Below, piece after piece: positions 47,790-59,800 of a DNA stretch of 64,000 bases. The stretch lies in contig CM019218.1 of assembly GCA_009741485.1 (NCBI GenBank), forward strand, positions 33,418,387 to 33,482,386, read 5' to 3'. Origin of the DNA: Malurus cyaneus samueli (taxonomy: Eukaryota; Chordata; Aves; Passeriformes; Maluridae). Positions within the stretch are counted from its first letter, which is position 1. The number at the start of each line of letters is the position of its first letter. The notes under the pieces were generated by a model, which saw only the letters and a list, made by a program, of their open reading frames with translations, ran no database searches and was not told the origin of the DNA. The translations under genes and the position numbers were made by a program.

Positions 47790-47880
47790 ATGGCGGCGGT
47801 TTTGGAGCTGCTGCTGCAGGAGGAGGTGCCGGTCAGCGCCGTGGTGCGGTGGCTCCGGCACGGCCCCCACCGCTCGGCTG
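47790..47880 (+). CDS. CDAN1: CDAN1 exon 1
   Basis: This exon has 91 bases from ATG to the donor G|GTAACG. It encodes [20 protein letters not shown] and [10 protein letters not shown]. The first 22 residues align with human without gaps. It leaves one base for the next exon, which does not fit the phase of exon 2. Confidence 0.85.
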
Positions 47881-50800
47881 GTAACGCGCGCTGCGTCGTC
47901 CGCTCCCCTCCCTCCCTCCCGCAGCGCCCTGGCTCCGGGCCGGGCCCGCAGCCGCGCCACTCCCCAGCGCCCTCCGCGCCGCGGGCCGGGGCCGTGCGGG
48001 AAATTTGTTCCGCCCCGCGCTGCCGTGAGGGCCGCAGCCCGCTGGGTCAGCCCGGGGCCCTGCCAGGTGCCGTTCCGCCGCCGTGGGCTGGGGCCGAGCC
48101 CGTGGAACGGCCGGGGCACCCCCCGCGCGGCGGGCTCCGGGCAGAGCGGCGGGAAGGCGAGGCCGCCGCGGGGAGCTCGCCGGGAGTGCGCCCGGCGGGC
48201 GTGCGAATCCCTGAAAGGCGCAGGGATGAGCCCGCTGGAGCTCTGTGCCCCGGCGCCGGGCGGTCTCGGCGGCGGTGGCGCCGGGCGGTCCCGGGAGGGA
48301 GCGAGGGGGCCCGGAGGCCGGGCTGCCGTGTGCCAGCCGGGGCCGGGGGGGCCCGGAGGCCGGGCTGCTGTCCTGGGGGAGCGCGGGGACACCAGGATGA
48401 CGCTTCCCGCCTCTGGTCGGGAAGGCAGCGCTGAGAGAAGGACGAAGCTGTCAAGCGCCCAGGGCTCGGTGGTGGCTCTGTGCAGCCTGGATGCTCGGCC
48501 CGCCTGGACCTTTCCCGCGGGCTGGGAGAGGGTGCCTGTTGGCTGAGTTTTGTAACAGACGATTTGGGTTCCTGTGGAAATAAAAACATTTGTAGCTGTA
48601 GGTTGACTAGTAGTGCTTATATTTCACAGATGGCGTAAACAGTTTGTATTTAAAATCTCTTCTCCCTGAGTCCCTCGCAGAGTGTTACCTGGTATTAAAA
48701 TCAAAACTCACTACGTGAGTTAGTCATGTATTGCTGTCATCCTAAACGAGTGGGAAGAATGGACCAGCACTTCATGTGTGGTATTTCTTCAACTGTGACT
48801 TGCAAAAGCAGACCTGCAGAGGTTATGAAGTTTGAGATCCTGGCAACTCAGCTAGCACTGTGTGGGTGAGGGGTGTGGAGGTAAAAAAGTTTGCCCTAGC
48901 AAGGGAATTTCTCACTGCCTTTTGCTGTTGGGAACAGCGCAGTTGCTTCAGCTCGAGAAAGCAAGCTGGCAGTTGTTGACAGGTTGCTGTTACCCAGATG
49001 TGGAGGAACCAAACCTCAGTTAACTTGGACAGAGAAAGATGAGTGAAAGCTGATTGTACTCTGAAAAGTTGGAGAACCTACCTGGCCTAATGCGTGGCAT
49101 AGACTGTAACAATCTTTGTGCCCCTATGTTAATCCAGGGTGCACCCAAGGGAATGCTAGACTACATCTTGCTCTAGCTCTCCTGGCAGTTTTGGGCTGGA
49201 GATGGTCTCCTGACACCTCACAGCGGTTGTGTTCTGTCCTGTTCTTTTTCACTGATTGTTGGCTGCTAGGCTTGTTATCCAGGCTGTGTCAGGATCTCAG
49301 TTCTTCCCCAAGAAACTGAATTGATCTCATGCTTCCAAATATGAATTCTGTTATAGGTGTTGAAGATTGTGATTGAGTCCAGTCACAGGCATGTTTTTGC
49401 TGCCTTGTTCATGCAGAAAACCACTTTCAGAAGTAGTGTTTGCTTTCTTGACTTTTCGTCTAGTAGGGTTGTGAATGTAACTTTACAGGAGTATGTATGC
49501 AATGCTTCTAATATTAGTAAGGAAAACATTGCTGCCTTTGAGAACTTCTTCTGTTGTTGTAAGTGTTGTTGAATCCCATTGAGAGGAAACAGAAACCTGG
49601 TGCAATTAGAAACAAAAGAATTTTTAGCCAGGGTGACTGAACTGAGCTTGTAACATGCAGTAGTTTCTGTCCCTATTTACACTTTTAAGATCACCACCAT
49701 CTGTCTAGATTTTAAATGTGTTGAGTAAGTGGTGGGTTTAAGTTTCTTAAGTATAAACTTTACATACCTGAAAGTTGCACAGTCCCTGTTTAGGCTTCTG
49801 TGAGGTCTCAGGGAGGAAAATTATTTAATTGAAGTGGAAGAGTAGCTTTGGTCTTGTATTTGGCAGTGCAAGACTCCAAGGGCTTAAACAGTTGTTGTTA
49901 CAGCACCCCTCTGTGGGAGCAGGTGGCATTCACAGACAGACCGGGTACAGAGACATGACAGATTTTAGATTTTTCTATTAGAATTAGATACTTTCAATAC
50001 TGATGTTTTTGAAATGTCAAACTTAGGGGTGCCAGTTGCTTCAAGTCCTCCCTGACCACAGCTTCAATGAATGTTACCGTTTCCGTGGAGCAGTTCCACT
50101 GTTTTCCAGTCAGAGACCAAAGTGAATCACTCCATCTGAAAAATTGTGCCAGAATGGCTTGTGTACAGGCTGATTTTCAGATCTGTGACCAACACTGTGT
50201 TTGCTTGAATTTCAGTGACCTACTTTCACAAGTCATGTTGGTTTTTATTGTGTGTTGAAATCCCACAGTTACCACTTATAACTGTGTCTGCGTATATGGA
50301 CGGAAAGAACCGGTAGCATCTTTATATTAATTTTTTGTCTGCTTCTCTTGTAGGAGAACCACATCCATGACAAGCTGGTGTCTCTTAGTTTGCTTCAGAA
50401 AGATTTTGTGCCTTTTCTGCTAAATTTTTTAAGGGAACAGACCAGCCAGATCCTGACTAATGGACCTCCTACTCCTGCTAAGACTCCTAATTCCAAGGCC
50501 CACGGGAGCCAAAGGACAGGATCTGAAAGGAGGGCAGGCCATGCAACCAGCAGCCGAGTGCAGCTCTTTTCCCAAAGGACTTCAGTGACCACTTGCAGCA
50601 CAGACACCAGCTTCTCTCCTGCTGCAGCGTCCAGCGGTTCCTCTTCCTTTTCCGGGTCGAACCTGTCTAGCCCTTGTGGTGATCTCCCCAGCATGGTGTC
50701 CAGCAGCAGCCCCAGCTTTGGGCAGAGCCCTGTGCTCCACCATGGGGAGAAGAGGTCATCCCAGAAGGCCAGCCTGGGGAGCTTCCTGACGGCCACGCCT

Positions 50801-53800
50801 GACACCCTGCCCGTGAGGCGAGGCCGCAGGAAAGGCAGCAGCGTGGTCGGTGCCTCTGGCCGGCAGGTAGCTCGGGATCTGGGGCGCTCCCTTGCTGAAG
50901 AGGAGGATGGAAAGAGTGACAGTGGATCCTGGAATGGAGGGAGAAGGAAGCGGAGTGAAGTGCCTCTTGTTTCTGCCAGATCCCCACCCAGCCAGCTAAA
51001 CCTTAACAACCTGGAGGAGTTTCCACCCATGGGTGCTGCCTCTGGCTGGACAAAGTAAGAGTGACTGCCTCGCTGTCTGATTGGGATTGTGCTGCAGATT
51101 GCTGTTCCTTGACCTGCTGTTGTGTGTGTCCAGATGCATCAGAGGCTGTAATACACAATACCTGCCTTCTGGGCAACTTGGTCTGCTTTGTCCTGGTCAC
51201 CATGCAGGGAGGGGAATATTGCTTTGACGTGGAGTCAGGTTTCCACTCCCTGTGCTCACCCGAGACACCTCTTCAGCCTCTCGCTTGTGCTGCTGCCTGC
51301 TGCTTGCCACTGCACAGTCCAGCTGATACAGAGCTGAGCACATCTTTGTCCGTGCATGTTCTAACAAGTCAGCATTATCTTGGCTCTTGACATTTCTCAT
51401 TTGACAGAATAGCAGTCGGTAAGGAAGAGCAGTCCTGGAAGGCTCTTCAGCTTTGCTGATGCTAGCAAAAAAGTTTTTGGGTTGACCTTCTGTGACTTCT
51501 GGTAGTAGTTGTCACAGTGCAGCTTCATTTGTGCTGTGTAATTATGGACAAAATAGTTAGCTGTATTCTTCTTGGTCTGCAGCCAGCCCTGGTCTCCTTG
51601 GTGACTTGGGCTAAGCTTCTGGGCAGCTGTTTGTGTTGTGGTTGCCTCAGTCCTTTTATCTTTCTCTTTTACTCCTTAAAATCCACATTACCAATTATAA
51701 GGCCTTTAAGTCTTCGTGGCCTGTTTGCTCCATGTTAATTGCTGGTCTCTGAAAGTGGGACTTTCTAGTTGGACATGCAAAATTCCAGCTGAAAATTATT
51801 ACATGTGTGAGTCTGTACAGCAGATCCAAATGCTGGGTCTGGATGATACTTGGACCAAGGGAGATAAGGTGTGTTTCCAACACAGACAGCAAGTCTCTCT
51901 TCCTCAATTGTGTTAATGCTCAACTAGGAAAAAGAAGGAGGAAAGAGGTCTTGGAGTCTTTGGAAGTCATTGTTACAGTGATTTTGAGAACACCCCAGCA
52001 GTTAATATGTAGCAACCAGCTTTATGTTTCTGTATTCAATTTCCAGTTTTTTCATGTTTTTTGCTGCTTTATCAAGCTTCTTCCTGAAGGACAAAGTATT
52101 TTATGTGGGAAGGATGGATTTCCCTGAGCTTAAAGGGCCGAAGGTAACTTGGGAGCCTGGACTCTTACTGATAGACAATTGCAACTGGATTGATTTTTGT
52201 TTGATTGGTTTTTTTTTTCTCCTGGTCATTTAGAAACTAATTCACCAGCAGTTTCATACTAAAAAGGGGCATATCCTGCCCTTTCAAATTAGAAATGTTT
52301 GGAAGGGTTGTGTAGCACTGTTTGCTGTTAGATGACTCGATGTTTTACAAGTAATTTTGCAGCAGGGTCAGCGGGCTGTTTTTAGCAGTCAATTGCTCCA
52401 TGACTTTTTTTGTCATTGACAGAATAAAACTGATAACTATTGGTACAGTTTAGAAATTCAATATCTCCACTTGATATCCATTTTATTTTAGTATTAGGTT
52501 CCTCTGGAAGTGTTGCATGCATACCTGTCTTGAGATCCGTTTTTTTTTTTTTTTTTTTTGGTTAATGTTTAGCTTGATTTTAGTGGAATCACTTCTCATT
52601 TTTTCAGCAAAAGCAAACCATCGAGGCGAATCAACCCAACTCCTGTGAGTGCTGAGCGGCCCCTCTCGAAACCAAAGACTTGCTTCACTTCCACGCCTGT
52701 CAGCCAGTCTCCAGCTGCCCGACTGTCAGCTGGCTCCAGCCCCGAGGCCTTCACTGCTGTCCAGGAAGGAAACCTCTCATCTGTGATAAGCAACAGCCTT
52801 CAGGAGGAGAGGGAGATGCTGAAGAAAGAACGGTACGGTCTGACCAGGGGGGTGGTTCTTGATTCTCTTGTGCCCTGATTCTGGCCAGGACAGGGTTAAT
52901 GACTCAGAGGTTATTCTGTACCACTTCACATCATTTTTTAGGGGATGAGGAAGGGCTGTCCTAGAGTGGCAAAGGCAGTGGTCAGGTGTTCTCTGTGTCA
53001 GGGGTTTCTGTGTGAATCATTTGTCTCTTTCCTGTGCTTTCTGTCTTTAGTATTGTTGCTGTTACTGTTCCTTTTCATATGTCATTACTGTTTCTAGTAA
53101 AAGTTTGCAGTCAGAGAAGACAGAACATGGCTAGCTTGGGATTCTGTTTTAAAGGTTACTACTGCAGTTATCTGTTGAATATTGCTGTGAGATGAGGTGA
53201 ATTCTAGTTTCTAATTTTGTCTCTGCTATTCAGCTAGTGTGTGACTTTTGTTGTTTGTAAAATGGTATCACCATTAGTGAATATTGATACTTAGAAAACA
53301 AAGCGCAGTAGTACAGAAACAATTTTTTGTAACTGCTGACAGAGCTGTTGCTGTTCTTTGTAGGTTTTGTTCTTGGGGAAACTCCTCAGGCCACATGGGT
53401 GTAGTTCTTTTCCTGCTAAGCTTTGCTGTTCAGTAGGACAGAACTGGCTAAAACACCTCCAGCAGAGCCTAATGAATTACTGTTTGTACTGAACCTGCAG
53501 CAGAACTGCTCAGAATTCAAACCTGCCTCTCTGCACTTAAGTCTAACACGCATTCCAGTCTGAATGCTACCTTAAATGTCCCAATAATCTGTATAAACCG
53601 AAGTCAATGAAATAGCAGTATGTGGTGGGCTGGATCTTGCCCATGAAATGATATTCTCATCTGACCCAGCTTGAAGGCTGGCAGTGGCTGTTGTGTCCTC
53701 AGTAGTGGTGGTGAAGTACAGAAGTAATAAAGGCTCCAGCCAGATAGGTCCCTTTGAGCAAGGGCAAAAGGTGATTTTCCTGCTGAGATAGATGACAACA

Positions 53801-56800
53801 CTGAGGTAGAACTGAAGCAGAGTCTGACTGCATTATTGGAACCTTGCCTTGGTGGGCTTACAAAGTACTTACTGAATAATTTTCTTGAGTTCTGTGAGTC
53901 GGTTGATTATGTCCATTGCAGGGGAGCTGTTGGTAATCTTTCTGCTTTCATTTTGGGACCAATTGTTCTTCAACACAGCAGTTCCACTAGAAACAGGCCA
54001 ATAGAAAAAGTTCTTTGCTGTAGGTAAAAATGCTTCTGACTTCCCCATAGCCCTTAAAGTCCTTACCACACTTTTAAGAGTGTGGCAAGATGCAGTGTGA
54101 TGTTCCAAGTGTAGATGTTCCACTGGAATCTTTAACAATCATTTGATATTTCCAGCTTGTTTCCTGTTTCTCATGTGTCTTCCATATGCTGCTCTGGTGT
54201 TGCATTTTGGGTGACCTCTCTAGGTATAGTTTTGTACAATATCTGTGTAATTAACCAAGTTATTATTGTTGACTTGGAATCCAACAATCAAATTAGTTTG
54301 TTCCTTCTGTTTTTTAACTGGCCAACTTTAACAAGCTTTAACTTATGGGATTTCATCAGTTATTGCATTGCCAATCCACTTAGTGGTATTGGGTCTTTAC
54401 AGGGTGTTGTTAACTTGCATCTATGTCCAAAGGTGTGTATGTGAGCCTGTTTTCATAGATTTTTTTAAAAATGTCTAGATGTCAGAAATCGTACGTGCAA
54501 AAAAAAGTTTTAGAACCTGGTCTATAACAGATTCCACGTCCTTTACAAGTGTCGGCTCAGATGAGAAGCAATATCATAAGGTAGTTGCTTAATTTGGTTA
54601 AAGTGTTACACTATTTTTAACAGAGTTGCAATTTGACTGCATTTCTTTAGAGTCTTTTGGTTGCTAACCCGAAGATCTCTTCTCACTAAGATGAGTTTAA
54701 TTACTGCCAGCTAAAATGTGCTTTAGACAGTGTAAATGAGAGGGTTAGTTATTGCAGGACTTCTTTCACGCTACACTTGAAGAGAAAGACCTCTTCTGGC
54801 TGCATGGCTGGTGTCGATCGTCTTCAGTCACATGGTTTTATTGCTGCTCTTGCATTTCAGATGCAAATTGCTGCACCAGGCATCTTCTCCTGCAGGGATA
54901 TCTTTTGATCCTGGTACTCCAACTAAGCCTAGCTATGCTCGCAGTGCTAGCCTTCCTGCTGAAAGCCATCTGGTGACCTGTGCGAATCCCACGAAGGTTT
55001 CCTGCAAGAAGCAGTTGGAGTGTCTGGCACAGCTCTATTCATCGTGTATAGCAGGTGAGGACACAGAGCATGTGAGACTGACCTTGCTTTGAGCTTTGAA
55101 CTTGCTTGTGTGTTGTGAGAGGGAGATAGATGAGAAGTGGAAGTTGTGGCATAGCTATAGCAACATCTGGAAAAACAAACTAAGCCAACACAGTTATTAA
55201 AGTAAATGAATATTAGGTAAAAGTTTAGGGAAGGAGGTGAGCCTGGTGCAGTACTCTGAACTGCAGTAGACTGAAGTTGTATGGTCCAGTCTGAAACCAG
55301 GCTATTGCCTAACACATCTTTACCCTGTGATTGTGTTGTGGGGAGAGAGTTCTTGCCGACTACCACAGAACAGGGATCTGTCTTTTTACCTTTGTGTATT
55401 GAAGCAGGACAGTATTGAATAATCTGCCTTTATCATCTCATTTACTCTCATTTACTCATTCCAGAAAACCTGGTACCAAATATTTTTCTGGAGCTGTTTT
55501 TTGTCCTGCAACTGTTAACATCTAAAGGCACTTCTACTGCAGAAGATGGGGATAGCGACCCTGAAATCAATGAAAGTAATAGAGGTAAGCAGTAATAATG
55601 AAGAGAAAGAGTATTGCTTCCATGAAGTGACAATGTGTTAGAGAATAGCTTGGACAGGTATTCTTAAGTTACATAAAATTGCCTTATTACCCCTGTGGGA
55701 CTCATCTGAGATGCTGACAAGAGTCGTGCATGTGTGGGAAGTGTTTCCACAATATGATAGAGTTGTTAGATACTGTTTGATTCTAGTTTTCTGCTTTTTT
55801 TGGTGAGATTTGCTGTAGCTGTTGGCCAACACTGACTTTTAGAGAGAAGGACAGATGTTGCTTCTCCATTGATCCTGCATCTCAAATGTGCTGTGGACCT
55901 ACTGTGTGTTTCTTAAGCTTAAGGCTGGGGTCTGAGTGCACAGGATCCAGCCATATTGTTGCATTTGGTTTTGGCAGAATTTAGCTTTTGATGCAATCAG
56001 TACTTTGATATGGATATTACAACCAAAAGAGTGGCTTTAGGATGAGACCCACCCTGCATGCCTCAATTTGATTGACCTTTGTTTTGCTACTCATTGATTC
56101 TTAGGACTGAGATTAAGAGTACGACATCTCCAGCTGTGGGAACACCAGCCTATGACTAGTTGTAGTTGTGGTTTTTTTTTTATTATTTTTTTTTTTTGTC
56201 TTGGATTTGCTTACTGTTGGTCAGAACATTGAGAAGGAATCTTTCCCATACATCATTAAACAATTCAATTGCCTTTAGTATAGCAAGGATAGGGAATGGA
56301 AACTTCTAAAAATTGAATAGCATCTGGAAGATTATTTTTGGTTATGTCAGTTCCTACTTTCCTTAAAAGATAATTGTTGGTCTTTTAGTTTATAAATGAT
56401 GGTAGGTGCTGTTGTCTCATGTTTCTTTTTTTTCCCTTAGATATATCAGGGAGACAGCATTTCCAAAGTGTGCACAACTGTGTTTATTTTGCTGTTTGTG
56501 TCTTGGATTATCAATATGAGTGAGTTGAATTCTTTTTTTGGCTGCTTGTGTCTGCAATTGTGTGTGGGATTAAACAAGTGGGCTTGAGTTTTAGAGCTTT
56601 ACCAGTTACAGGCACTGAGTTTTTAATTTACCCTCAAAACATAAAATTTGGTGGGGATTTGGATGTCTGTGAGTTGCCTTGCACTGATCTGTCCACTGAA
56701 CTTTGTTGTAATTGTGCTAGAATGGGAAAGTCATGAAATGAGAATGATAACAAATACAGATAGCAGTAGGATTTCATGCTGGGTACCTATGGTTTAGAAC

Positions 56801-59800
56801 TCTTTACTTGGCTGCCTCATAAAACATGAGCATAAGAATTTCTTCAGGTTTGATCATGTGTTGTTTATGTTTGTCTGTCTGGGTTTTCTCCCTGTTGTCT
56901 TGGCAGAATTATTTCCCATTTAGAAAAGGGGATGCTGAAGCTTTTGGCCGAAAATGAACGGATTGCCTCTTTTTCTCCCACCTTGCACAAGAGACTCAGG
57001 GAGGCTTATGAAAACAGCACAGCCAAGGTAAAAATCAGCAGACCCCAAGTGACATTGCTTCAAGCCTTTGTGGTGGTGTTGTTCTATTTGCAATAGCTTT
57101 GATGTTAAATCTCATTCCTTCTACTTCAACTTGTTGTGTTGTCTCTAGAAACTGTCTAAAAGCTACTTTTTTTTCTTTACAGTGGGTGAGTGAGTTGCTG
57201 GGTCCAGTGATTGTTAGCTGTGAATCACTGCTGCCTAACCTTGTGTTAAGCTCCAGGCTCTGACCTCCACCAGAGGCTTTGATAGGGTCAAATTTGCTTT
57301 TGAAGTTTTCATCTAATAAACACGGATCCCAGGAGAATGGTTGGTTAGGTGAAATATCAGAAGGTAGTTTCAAAGACATGAATTTCTTTCATAGATACAG
57401 ACTCCTTTTAGGCAAACAACATTTCAGAGGAGGCAATGCAGATTGTGAAAAATGGTTCTCTCCTGTGATCAGCTGGGTTAGGGAACTAAAGCTGGATGGT
57501 AGGAATGTATTTAAAAATGGAAACGACCCTTGGCAAAGGAAGGACAGTATACTGACTCTGGCTTTAAAATTGTTAAAGCTGTAAATAAAGGTCTTGTTAC
57601 TTGAAGAGAGGCTTTTTGAATTGGAGAAAAAGTAAAGATATTGAAATTGCCAGCCAGGATTCTGGATTTTCTCGAGCCCTGTATTGAAGGTACACTTGGA
57701 TTGTTCATGGATCTTTCCACACTGTATCAATACTGGTTGCAATCTGTTCAGCAGAGATTGAAGGAGATGAGATCCTTCTCTCATAATGTTGAGTTTGGTC
57801 TGCCTCTGTAGACCAATGTAGATGGCAAAACCGTTTGTGTTTGCTAGTAGTTAGCACTTGGGAAGTAAAGAAGAACTGGGCTAGTGATATTTTGTTTCCT
57901 CATCACGAACTTTTCCTGCTCTTTTTTGGGTCTCAGATTGTTTAGAGACATATATTAGCCTAATTGGTGCCTTTATATTTTTAACAGGTGTCCCTCCTGC
58001 TGCCATGCTCTGTACAGTCTGTTTCTTTTCAGCCAGAAACTGATAATCGATCTAACTTTCCCAGTGACAGAGCATTTCACATATTTAAGAAACAAAGGTA
58101 AGTTTCTTCTGCTGTTACTGGATGGTTCACAGGGTATAACCTTTACGTGACTGTGAGCAAAGGGTTTTAAGAATGTCTCATGTATGCTGCACGCTGTAGG
58201 AAAAATCTTGAGATTTCCACTCTAATTAAAAGAAAAAAGTCTTTGTCCATATTGACTGCAGGAGCTAAATCATTAATGTCTTTAGAGAAGAATAGCCTAA
58301 TTCCTCAGGAGTTATTGAGACTTCTGATAATGCCAGTATGTATGTCACCCTTCTGGATTGCTTCTGCTTATAAATCTGGTGTGCTTTTACTCTGCCACCT
58401 CCCTTCATGCTTGAAGCAGCAGGGTGAGGGCAGAATGTCAAGTTGTCTTGGTCCTTTTTATTCCTCATAGGTGTTATTTCATGTGGCTTATTCTTTCCTG
58501 CCTCTCAGTCTTCACTATGTCTGTCTGGTAATAGCTGTTTCGGTCATTCTGTCAGAATGGGCATAAAAAGCTTAAGTACTTGCTGTCAAAGACATGAAAA
58601 ATGGAAACTGACTGAAGTACTGCTAACATTTATTTTGCAAATGTATCTGAGGATACATCCTGCCTGCTTAGAGGCAGGAGTTGTTTAATCTGAGATAGAA
58701 TCTTGCTGGGGAGCTTTGGAGCAATTGAATATTCAGTTGTTGCTTCAAATCTTGAAGAGTGGGAATTCATTCCCTTAAATATCTTGATTCACAGGGATAT
58801 ATTTTATGAACTTCTGCGTGAATGGGAGGATAACCATGAGAAAACTGGCTGGGACTTTGAAAGAGTTCTGGGCAGCAAGATCAGGTAGGAGCCTTATGCA
58901 ACTTCAGCTGACTCTTTAATGTAGCTGAATTGCTGGTGTAGCATGCTGCACTCAGCATCCCAAATTCCATGTTCTCCCTGGCTTTCTGCACTTGTCTGTA
59001 GGGGGCTGTTTGCTACTTGGAAGGGAGACCACCCATATATACTTGCTTCTAAATTTTAAGGTAGCGACTGTTATCTTAAAGAGACAAGCTGTAAGTGGCA
59101 AAGGTTTAATGTGAACAGTCTTGATGTTGCTCTTTGCATTCTGTAGTCACAGAAAGAGCCACTCTCAAAACCAGTGTACTGTGGTGTGAACATTGTTATT
59201 GTATATACTCGTGTGGGCCTGTCTTGTTTCCGATGTCTGACTCCTAAATGTGGAGAAGTTTGTTATGTGTTCAGAAGCTCTTCTAATTATTTCAGGGGTT
59301 CTAGTGCATTGGCTCTGAAAACAACTCTGTCCCTTTCTGTGGAAAGCAGACTGTTTTATTCATTTATTGCATTATCAAAACAGAGTAGATATAAAGAAAC
59401 TATTATAGCATTGAAAGCAGTTGCCTTGTGGGTTTCCATGTTAGTCTCAACCACCAGCCTACTCAAATTAGATATGTGTAGGTGGCTTTTCACCATGGGA
59501 GCAAAATAAGGCTGAGGCTTAAACTGAGACATTTTCCTTCTCTTGGGGTATCAGGAGCAGCACTATTGCTGTTTCCTTACTTCCATATGTGTGAACGCTC
59601 AACTTACTGTTCTGAGAAGGAAAGGGTGGGAGCTGAGTGAGTTTCTTTTTTTCTAAATAACAACATTATTGGGAAAGAAAGAGATTCTTTCTATCTTTAG
59701 AGCTGTGTTTGCTCTGCAGGTGCTCAGGGAGAATTTTTGTTTCCATGTCAGCAGCAGATGGGGCTCGGTGCTTGGGAAACTGGATTATAAAGATGTTGCT

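Larger units (their letters stand above)
46800..48540. promoter_or_regulatory. CpG island spanning a bidirectional promoter
   Basis: GC and CpG content rise abruptly from AT-rich flanks on both sides. The island covers exon 1 of the minus-strand gene, the gap between the two start codons, and exon 1 plus the start of intron 1 of CDAN1. Many overlapping long open frames on both strands within it are a by-product of GC richness. Confidence 0.9.

Noticed and set aside
47301..48392. 363-codon open frame on the minus strand across the CpG island
   Set aside because: Only its last ~50 codons (from the ATG at 47453) look like protein. The rest is Pro/Arg/Ala-rich GC-driven translation of the shared promoter and of CDAN1 exon 1 in antisense.
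47640..48546. Long plus-strand frames continuing past CDAN1 exon 1
   Set aside because: Reading through the GTAACG donor gives low-complexity Pro/Gly/Arg sequence without similarity to codanin-1, so it is taken as intron.
50395..51030. 211-codon minus-strand frame opposite CDAN1 exon 2
   Set aside because: It is exactly antisense to a well-conserved exon and has no domain of its own.
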